From: Colletes latitarsis
Lineage: Eukaryota > Arthropoda > Insecta > Hymenoptera > Colletidae
Reading direction: 5' to 3'
Assembly: GCF_051014445.1 (NCBI RefSeq)
Contig: NW_027488377.1
Span: 4,960,001-5,024,000 of the forward strand
DNA: 64,000 nucleotides
Every line of letters begins with the position of its first letter. The stretch's first letter is position 1. Of this stretch, positions 56,132 through 64,000 are shown one piece after another. Below the pieces are notes generated by a model. That model had not been told where the DNA came from, searched no databases, and saw nothing but the letters and a program-made list of their open reading frames with translations. A program made the translations under genes and the position numbers.

Positions 56132-58970
56132 AAATATTGATCGAGACCAGGTAAAGTTGACTGTTTCTGTGTGGTACTACATTACTGTGTGATTCAATCC
56201 AGAAAAAGCAAAGGATCTGGCTAACAAGTATGAGAAATATGGGAAAGTATGAGCCTGATGAGAGCAAATTCCAGACCTAACCCAGACCTAACATGCGATA
56301 TCGTTTAAAATATTGACCGAGACCAGGTTTGATGGACTGTTTCAGTGTGGTCCCACATTACCACGTGATCCAAAACTGAAAAAGCCCAGGATCAGGCCAA
56401 CATGTATGAGAAATATGCGAAAGTATGAGCCTCATGAGGGTAAATCCCAGACCTAACCGAGACCTAACATGCGATATCCTTTGAAATATTGACCGACACT
56501 AGGTTTCATGGACTGTTTCAGTGTGGTACCACATTACCACGTGATTCAATCCAGAAAAAACCCAGGATCTTTACAACAAGTATGTGAAAAATGCGAAAGT
56601 ATGAGCCAGATGAGGGCAAATCCTAGACCTAACCCGGACCTAACATGCGTTATCATCTAAAATATTGATCGAACCCAGGTTTAATCGACTGTTTCAGTGT
56701 GGTACCACGTTACTGTGTGACCCAATCCAGAAAAAGCACAGGATCTGGCAAACAAGTATGAGAAACATACGGAAGTATGAGCCTGATGAGGGCAAATCCC
56801 ACACCAAACCGAGACCTAACCGGCGTTATCCTCTAAAATGTTCATCGTGACTAGGGTTAATCAGGCTGTTTCAGTGTGGTACCACATTACTACCTGATCC
56901 AAACTAGAAGAAACCCAGGATCCGTTCAACAAGTATGTGAAGAATGCGAAAGTATGAACCAGATGAGGGCAAATGCAAGACCTAAACCAGACCCAACATG
57001 CGTTATCCTCAAAAATATTGATCGAAACCAGGTTTAATCGACTGGTTCCGTGTGGCACCACATTACTACGTGATCCAAACCAGAAAAAGTCCAGAATCTG
57101 TCCATCAAGTATGAGATATATGCGGAGGTACGAGCCTGATGAGAGCATATCCCAGACCTAACCTAGTCCTAACATGCGTTTTACTCTAAAATTTAGATCG
57201 AAACCAGGTTTAGTCGACTGTTTCGGCGTGGTACCGCATTACCACCTGATCCAAACCAGAAAAAACCCAGGATCTGTCCAACAAGTACGTGAAGAATGCG
57301 AAAGTATGAGCCAGATGAGGGCAAATCCTAGACCTAACCCAGACCTAACATGCGTTATCATCTAAAATATTGATCGAAACCAGGTTTAATCGACTGTTTC
57401 AGTGTGGTACCACATTACTGCGTGATCCAAACCAGAAAAAGCCCAGGATCTGGCCAACTAGTATTTGAAATATGCGAAAGCATGAGCCTGATGCGGGCAA
57501 ATCCTGGATCTAACCCAGACCTAACCGGCATGATCCTCTAAACTGATGATCATGGCCAGGGTTAGTCGACTGTTGCAGTGTGGTATCACATTTCTACGTG
57601 ATCCAAACCAGAAAAAACCCAGGATCTGTTCAACAAGTATGTGAAGAATGCGAAAGTATGAGCCAGATGCGGGCAAATCCAAGAACTAAACCAGACCTAA
57701 CATGCGTTATCATCTAAAATATTGATCGAAACCAGGTTTAATCGACCGTTTCAGTGTGGTACCACATTACTGTGTGACCCAATCCAAAAAAAGCAAAGGA
57801 TCTGGCTAACAAGTATGAGAAATATGCGAATGTATAAGCCAGATGAGGGCAAATCCTAGACCTAACCCAGACCTAACATGCGTTATCATCTAGAATATTG
57901 ATCGGAACCTGGTTTAATCGACTGTTTCAGTGTGGTACGACATTACTACCTGATCCCAACCAGAAATAACCCAGGATCTGTTCAACAAGAATGCGAAAAA
58001 TGCGAATGTATGAGTCTGATGAGGGCTAATCCCAGGTCTAACCTAGACCTAACATGCGTTATCCTCTAAAATATTGATCGAAACCAGGTTTAATTGACTG
58101 TTTCAGTGTGGTACCACATTACTACGTGATCCAAACCAGAAAAGGGCAAGGATCAGGCCAACATGTATGAGAAGAATGCGAAAGTATGAGCTAGATGCGG
58201 GCAAATCCAAGAACTAAACCAGACCTAACATGCGTTATCATCTAAAATATTGATCGAAACCAGGTTTAATCGACTGTTTCAGTGTGGTACCACATTACTG
58301 TGTGACCCAATCCAGAAAAAGCAAAGGATCTGGCTAACAAGTATGAGAAATATGCGAAAATATGAGCCTGATGAGGGCAAATCCCACACCTAACCGAGAC
58401 CTAACCGGCGTTATCCTCTAAAATGTTCATCGTGCCTAGGGTTAATCGTCTGTTTCAGTGTGGTACGACATTACTACCTGTTCCAAACCAGAAATAACCC
58501 AGGATCTGTTCAACGAGTATGTGAAGAATGCGAAGATATGAGACTGATGAGAGCAAATTCCAGACCTAACCCAGACCTAACATGCGTTATCCTCTAAAAT
58601 ATTGATCGAGACCAGGTAAAATTGACTGTTTCAGTGCGGTACTACATTACTGTGTGACCCAATCCAGAAAAAGCAAAGGATCTGGCTAACAAGTATGAGA
58701 AATATGCGAAAATATGAGCCTGATGAGGGCAAATCCCACACCTAACCGAGACCTAACCGGCGTTATCCTCTAAAATGTTCATCGTGCCTAGGGTTAATCG
58801 GCTGTTTCAGTGTGGTACGACATTACTACCTGATCCCAACCAGAAATAACCCAGGATCTGTTCAACAAGAATGCGAAAAATGCGAAAGTATGAGTCTGAT
58901 GAGGGCTAATCCCAGGTCTAACCTAGACCTAACATGCGTTATCCTCTAAAATATTGATCGAAACCAGGTT
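56132..58970. repeat. Copy of 32,526-35,364 (offset +23,606)
   Basis: Co-linear with the earlier block at a constant offset. It shares private variants with it rather than with the 45-46 kb copy: 'gaaacatacggaag' near 56,761 and 33,155, where the middle copy reads 'gaaacatgcggaag', and 'gtgtgattcaatcc' near 56,188. Few differences are seen, for example 'aatcgtctg' near 58,445 against 'aatcggctg' near 34,839. Confidence 0.82.
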
Positions 58971-59290
58971 TAATTGACTGTTTCAGTATGGTACCACATT
59001 ACTATGTGACCCAAACCAGAGAAAACCCAGGATCTGTTCAAGAAGTATGTGAAGAATGCGAATGTATGAGACTGATGAGGGCAAATCCTGGACCTAACCC
59101 AGACCTAACATATGTTATCCTCTAAAATATTGATGGAAACCAGGTTTAATTGACTGTTTCAGTGTGGTACCACATTACTACGTGATCCAAACCAGAAAAG
59201 GGCAAGGATCAGGCCAACAAGTATGAGAAATATGCGAAAATATGAGCCTGATGAGGGCAAATCCCAGGCCTAACCTTGACCTAACATGCG
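58971..59290. repeat. Satellite junction monomers of mixed origin
   Basis: The first monomer ('cagtatggtaccacattac', 'caagaagtatgtgaagaatg') matches about 46,992-47,168 (offset 11,979). The next ('aaaagggcaaggatcagg', 'cctaaccttgacc') matches the monomer near 35,760. This short stretch joins two larger copied blocks. Confidence 0.72.
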
Positions 59291-62200
59291 TTATCCTCTA
59301 AAATGTTGACCGAGACTAGGTTTCATGGACTGTTTCAATGTGGTACCAAATTACCACGTGATCAAAAACAGAAAAAGCCCTGGATCAGGCCAACATGTAT
59401 GAGAAGAATGCGAAAGTATGAGCTAGATGCGGGCAAATCCAAGAACTAAACCAGACCTAACATGCGTTATCATCTAAAATATTGATCGAAACCAGGTTTA
59501 ATCGACTGTTTCAGTGTGGTACCACATTACTGTGTGACCCAATCCAGAAAAAGCAAAGGATCTGGCTAACAAGTATGAGAAATATGCGAAAATATGAGCC
59601 TGATGAGGGCAAATCCCACACCTAACCGAGACCTAACCGGCGTTATCCTCTAAAATGTTCTTCGTGCCTAGGGTTAATCGGCTGTTTCAGTGTGGTACGA
59701 CATTACTACCTGTTCCAAACCAGAAATAACCCAGGATCTGTTCAACGAGTATGTGAAGAATGCGAAGATATGAGACTGATGAGAGCAAATTCCAGACCTA
59801 ACCCAGACCTAACATGCGTTATCCTCCAAAATATTGATCGAGACCAGGTTTAGTCGACTGCTTCAGTGTGGTACCACATTACTACGTGATCCAAACCAGA
59901 AAAGGGCAAGGATCAGGCCAACAAGTATGAGAAATATGCGAAAATATGAGCCTGATGAGGGCAAATCCCAGGCCTAACCTTGACCTAACATGCGTTATCC
60001 TCTAAAATGTTGATCGTGTCCAGGTTTAATCGTCTGTTTCAGTGTGATACCATGTTACTACAGAATCCAAACCAGAAATAACCCAGAATCTGGTCATCAA
60101 GTATGAGAAATATGCGAAAGTATGAGTCTGATGAGGGCTAATCCCAGGCCTAACCTAGACCTAACATGCGTTATCCTCTAAAATATTGATCGAAACCAGG
60201 TTTCATGGACTGTTTCAGTGTGATACCACATTACTACGTGATTCAAACCAAAAAAAACGCAGGATCTGTTCAACAAGTATGTGAAGAATGCGAAGATATG
60301 AGACTGATGAGAGCAAATTCCAGACCTAACCCAGACCTAACATGCGTTATCCTCTAAAATATTGATCGAGACCAGGTAAAATTGACTGTTTCAGTGCGGT
60401 ACTACATTACTGTGTGATCCAATCCAGAAAAAGCAAAGGATCTGGCTAACAAGTATGAGAAATATGGGAAAGTATGAGCCTCATGAGGGCAAATCCTAGA
60501 CCTAACCCAGACCTAACATGCGTTATCATCTAGAATATTGATCGAAACCTGGTTTAATCGACTGCTTCAGTGTGATACCATATTACTACATAATCCAATC
60601 CAGAAATAACCCAGAATCTGGCCATCAAGTATGAGAAATATGCGGAACTACGAGCCTGTAGAGAGCAAATCCCAGACCTAACCTAGACCTAACATGCGTT
60701 ATCCTCTAAAATATAGATCGAAACCATGTTTAATCGACTGTTTCAGTGTGGTACCACCACATAACCACCTGATCCTAACCTGAAAAAGCCCGGGATCTGT
60801 TCAACGAGTATGTGAAGAATGCGAAGATATGAGACTCATGAGAGCAAATTCCAGACCTAACCCAGACCTAACATGCGTTATCCTCCAAAATATTGATCGA
60901 GACCAGGTTTAGTCGACTGCTTCAGTGTGGTACCACATTACTACGTGATCCAAACCAGAAAAGGGCAAGGATCAGGCCAACAAGTATGAGAAATATGCGA
61001 AAGTATGAGCCAGATGAGGGCAAATCCTAGACCTAACCTAGACCTAACATGCGTTATCCTCTAAAATGTTGACCGAGACTAGGTTTCATGGACTGTTTCA
61101 ATGTGGTACCAAATTACCACGTGATCAAAAACAGAAAAAGCCCTGGATCAGGCCAACATGTATGAGAAGAATGCGAAAGTATGAGCTAGATGCGGGCAAA
61201 TCCAAGAACTAAACCAGACCTAACATGCGTTATCATCTAAAATATTGATCGAAACCAGGTTTAATCGACTGTTTCAGTGTGGTACCACATTACTGTGTGA
61301 CCCAATCCAGAAAAAGCAAAGGATCTGGCTAACAAGTATGAGAAATATGCGAAAATATGAGCCTGATGAGGGCAAATCCCACACCTAACCGAGACCTAAC
61401 CGGCGTTATCCTCTAAAATGTTCTTCGTGCCTAGGGTTAATCGGCTGTTTCAGTGTGGTACGACATTACTACCTGTTCCAAACCAGAAATAACCCAGGAT
61501 CTGTTCAACGAGTATGTGAAGAATGCGAAGATATGAGACTGATGAGAGCAAATTCCAGACCTAACCCAGACCTAACATGCGTTATCCTCCAAAATATTGA
61601 TCGAGACCAGGTTTAGTCGACTGCTTCAGTGTGGTACCACATTACTACGTGATCCAAACCAGAAAAGGGCAAGGATCAGGCCAACAAGTATGAGAAATAT
61701 GCGAAAATATGAGCCTGATGAGGGCAAATCCCAGGCCTAACCTTGACCTAACATGCGTTATCCTCTAAAATGTTGATCGTGTCCAGGTTTAATCGTCTGT
61801 TTCAGTGTGATACCATGTTACTACAGAATCCAAACCAGAAATAACCCAGAATCTGGTCATCAAGTATGAGAAATATGCGAAAGTATGAGTCTGATGAGGG
61901 CTAATCCCAGGCCTAACCTAGACCTAACATGCGTTATCCTCTAAAATATTGATCGAAACCAGGTTTCATGGACTGTTTCAGTGTGATGCCACATTACTAC
62001 GTGATTCAAACCAAAAAAAACGCAGGATCTGTTCAACAAGTATGTGAAGAATGCGAAGATATGAGACTGATGAGAGCAAATTCCAGACCTAACCCAGACC
62101 TAACATGCGTTATCCTCTAAAATATTGATCGAGACCAGGTAAAATTGACTGTTTCAGTGCGGTACTACATTACTGTGTGATCCAATCCAGAAAAAGCAAA

Positions 62201-63290
62201 GGATCTGGCTAACAAGTATGAGAAATATGGGAAAGTATGAGCCTCATGAGGGCAAATCCTAGACCTAACCCAGACCTAACATGCGTTATCATCTAGAATA
62301 TTGATCGAAACCTGGTTTAATCGACTGCTTCAGTGTGATACCATATTACTACATAATCCAATCCAGAAATAACCCAGAATCTGGCCATCAAGTATGAGAA
62401 ATATGCGGAACTACGAGCCTGTAGAGAGCAAATCCCAGACCTAACCTAGACCTAACATGCGTTATCCTCTAAAATATAGATCGAAACCATGTTTAATCGA
62501 CTGTTTCAGTGTGGTACCACCACATAACCACCTGATCCTAACCTGAAAAAGCCCGGGATCTGTTCAACGAGTATGTGAAGAATGCGAAGATATGAGACTC
62601 ATGAGAGCAAATTCCAGACCTAACCCAGACCTAACATGCGTTATCCTCCAAAATATTGATCGAGACCAGGTTTAGTCGACTGCTTCAGTGTGGTACCACA
62701 TTACTACGTGATCCAAACCAGAAAAGGGCAAGGATCAGGCCAACAAGTATGAGAAATATGCGAAAGTATGAGCCAGATGAGGGCAAATCCTAGACCTAAC
62801 CTAGACCTAACATGCGTTATCCTCTAAAATATTGATCGAAACCAGGTTTCATGGACTGTTTCAATGTGGTACCACATTACCACGTGATCAAAAACAGAAA
62901 AAGCCCAGGATCAGGCCTACATGTATGAGAAATATGCGAAAGTATGAGCCTCGTGAGGGTAAATCCCAGACCCAACCCAGACCTAACATGCGATATCCTT
63001 TAAAATTTTGACCGAGACTAGGTTTCATGGACTGTTTCAGTGTGGTACCACATTACCACGTGATTCAAACCAGAAAAAACGCAGGGTCTGTTCAACAAGT
63101 ATGTGAAGAATGCGAAGATATGAGACTGATGAAAGCATATTACAGACCTAACCTAGACCTAGCATGAGTTATCCTCTAAAATATTGATCGAGACCAGGTT
63201 TAGTCGACTGCTCCAGTGTGGTACCATATTACTACGTGATCCAAACCAGAAAAGGGCAAGGATCAGGCCAACAAGTATGAGAAATATGCG
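59291..63290. repeat. Copy of 36,920-40,919, including two 10-monomer HOR copies
   Basis: Constant offset +22,371: markers at 37284, 39047 and 40459 recur at 59655, 61418 and 62830. The 1763-bp, 10-monomer period is kept (59655 to 61418). Occasional changes are seen, such as 'gtgtgatgccacatt' near 61,982 where the others read 'gtgtgataccacatt'. The match ends inside a monomer near 63,290. Confidence 0.85.
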
Positions 63291-64000
63291 GAACTACGAG
63301 CCTGTAGAGAGCAAATCCCAGACCTAACCTAGACCTAACATGCGTTATCCTCTAAAATATTGATCGAGACCATGTAAAATTGACTGTTTCAGTGTGGTAC
63401 TACATTACTGTGTGATCCAATCCAGGAAAAGCAAAGGATCTGGCTAGCAAGTATGAGAAATATGGGAAAGTATGAGCCTGATGAGGGCAAATCCCACACC
63501 TAACCGAGTCCTAACCGGCGTTATCCTCTAAAATGTTGATCGTGTCCAGGTTTAATCGACTGCATCAGTGTGGTACCACGTTACTACCTGATCCAAACCG
63601 GAAAAAGCCCAGGATCAGGCCAACAAGTATGAGAAATATGGGAAAGTATGAGCCTCATGAGGTCAAATCCCAGACCTAACCCGGACCTAACATGCGATAT
63701 CGTTTAAAATATTGACCGAGACCAGGTCTGATGGACTGTTTCAGTGTGGTACCACATTACCACGTGATACAATCTAGAAAAAACGCAGGATCTGTTCAAC
63801 AAGTATGTGAAGAATGCGAAGGTATGAGACTGATGAGAGCAAATTCCAGGCCTAACCTAGACCTAGCATGAGTTATCCTCTAAAATATTGATCGAGACCA
63901 GGTAAAGTTGACTGTTTCAATGTGGTACTACATTACTGTGTGATCCAATCCAGAAAAAGCAAAGGTTCTGTTTAACAAGTATGCGAAAATTGCGAAAGTA
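63291..64000. repeat. Chimeric monomer followed by the start of a 12-monomer repeat copy
   Basis: At about 63,290 the sequence changes within a monomer from the type at 40,919 to 'ggaactacgagcctgtagag' as near 40,036 and 62,408. It then continues as 41,330-41,980 at an offset of about 22,019. The offset drop of 352 bp equals two missing monomers. From 63,533 onward it matches the 12-monomer repeat unit that starts at 41,514 and is cut by the window end. Confidence 0.78.

Larger units (their letters stand above)
54167..64000. repeat. Right satellite array, family B (~56 monomers)
   Basis: The 176-bp satellite resumes immediately at the right target-site duplication, in the same orientation and phase as on the left, and runs to the window end. 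All monomers are family B. The first 2 kb are a local subfamily, and the remainder re-copies blocks from 32-42 kb. No gene is seen. Confidence 0.96.

Noticed and set aside
1989..57365. Plus-strand open frames of about 60-105 residues in the satellite (for example 1989-2243, 33367-33555, 57174-57365)
   Set aside because: They have the same satellite origin, short length and no recognisable domain. Identical copies recur wherever the monomers are copied.
1..64000. CENP-B box (N-TTCG-N4-A-N2-CGGG-N) in the satellite
   Set aside because: TTCG and CGGG both occur in some monomers ('tttcgttgtggaaccacatt', then 'acggg') but are 20 or more bases apart and lack the central A. No match with correct spacing was found in either orientation.
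1..64000. CRISPR-like array
   Set aside because: The repeats are contiguous 176-bp monomers with no unique spacers, and no cas genes are present.
28960..64000. Telomeric repeat array
   Set aside because: CCTAA words occur only as two isolated words per monomer within a larger repeat. No tandem TTAGG/CCTAA run exists.

Overview
This window is almost entirely satellite DNA. A tandem repeat with a monomer of about 176 bp fills 1-48186 and 54167-64000, about 58 kb or roughly 330 monomers. One apparently full-length non-LTR retrotransposon (LINE) interrupts it, on the minus strand between 48187 and 54166. I see no cellular gene, tRNA, rRNA or CRISPR array. The retrotransposon has the hallmarks of the R1 clade, which is known from arthropods: an APE-type endonuclease, a reverse transcriptase, a Gag-like ORF1 with three CCHC knuckles and a TAATG stop-start junction. 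That suggests an arthropod, most likely insect, genome and a centromeric or pericentromeric array. The order and species cannot be read from this sequence.

Satellite layout. From 1 to about 28,985 lies monomer family A (typical phrases 'agacataaccagcg' and 'attaatcgcaaccagg'). From about 28,986 onwards lies family B ('agacctaacatgcg', 'attgatcgaaaccagg'). Family A is organised as very long higher-order repeats (HORs) starting at 1, 5282, 9860, 15141 and 19366. Their lengths are 5281, 4578, 5281, 4225 and 5107 bp, or 30, 26, 30, 24 and 29 monomers. Units 1 and 3 resemble each other more than either resembles unit 2. An 8-monomer tandem duplication follows (1411 bp, 25300-28121). Family B contains a 10-monomer HOR (1763 bp, about 2.9 copies, 35341-40452) and a 12-monomer HOR (2113 bp, two copies, 41514-45739). 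Beyond the retrotransposon, 56132-64000 is a mosaic re-copy of 32526-41980 with deletions and switch points, as expected from unequal exchange or segmental amplification.

Retrotransposon layout (minus strand, 5' to 3'): a structured 5' UTR (54166-53549), ORF1/Gag (first ATG 53548, stop at 51904-51902), ORF2 (51902-48717; endonuclease, reverse transcriptase and C-terminal zinc knuckle), then a strongly structured 3' UTR with several perfect hairpins and an apparent H-type pseudoknot, ending in a poly(A) tract (T15 on the plus strand, 48187-48201). A perfect target-site duplication (48173-48188 and 54167-54182) and an intact ORF2 point to a recent insertion. One oddity is that the ORF1 frame has no upstream ATG before an in-frame TGA at 53684-53686, although a well-placed in-frame ATG lies just beyond that stop.

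The satellite monomer carries a perfect 12-bp dyad (tgtggtaccaca, containing a KpnI site) and a second inverted repeat about 30 bp away. No CENP-B box is present. The many 60-220-residue open frames in the satellite are by-products of the repeat and are not annotated as genes. All repeat boundaries and identities come from reading by eye, without an alignment.
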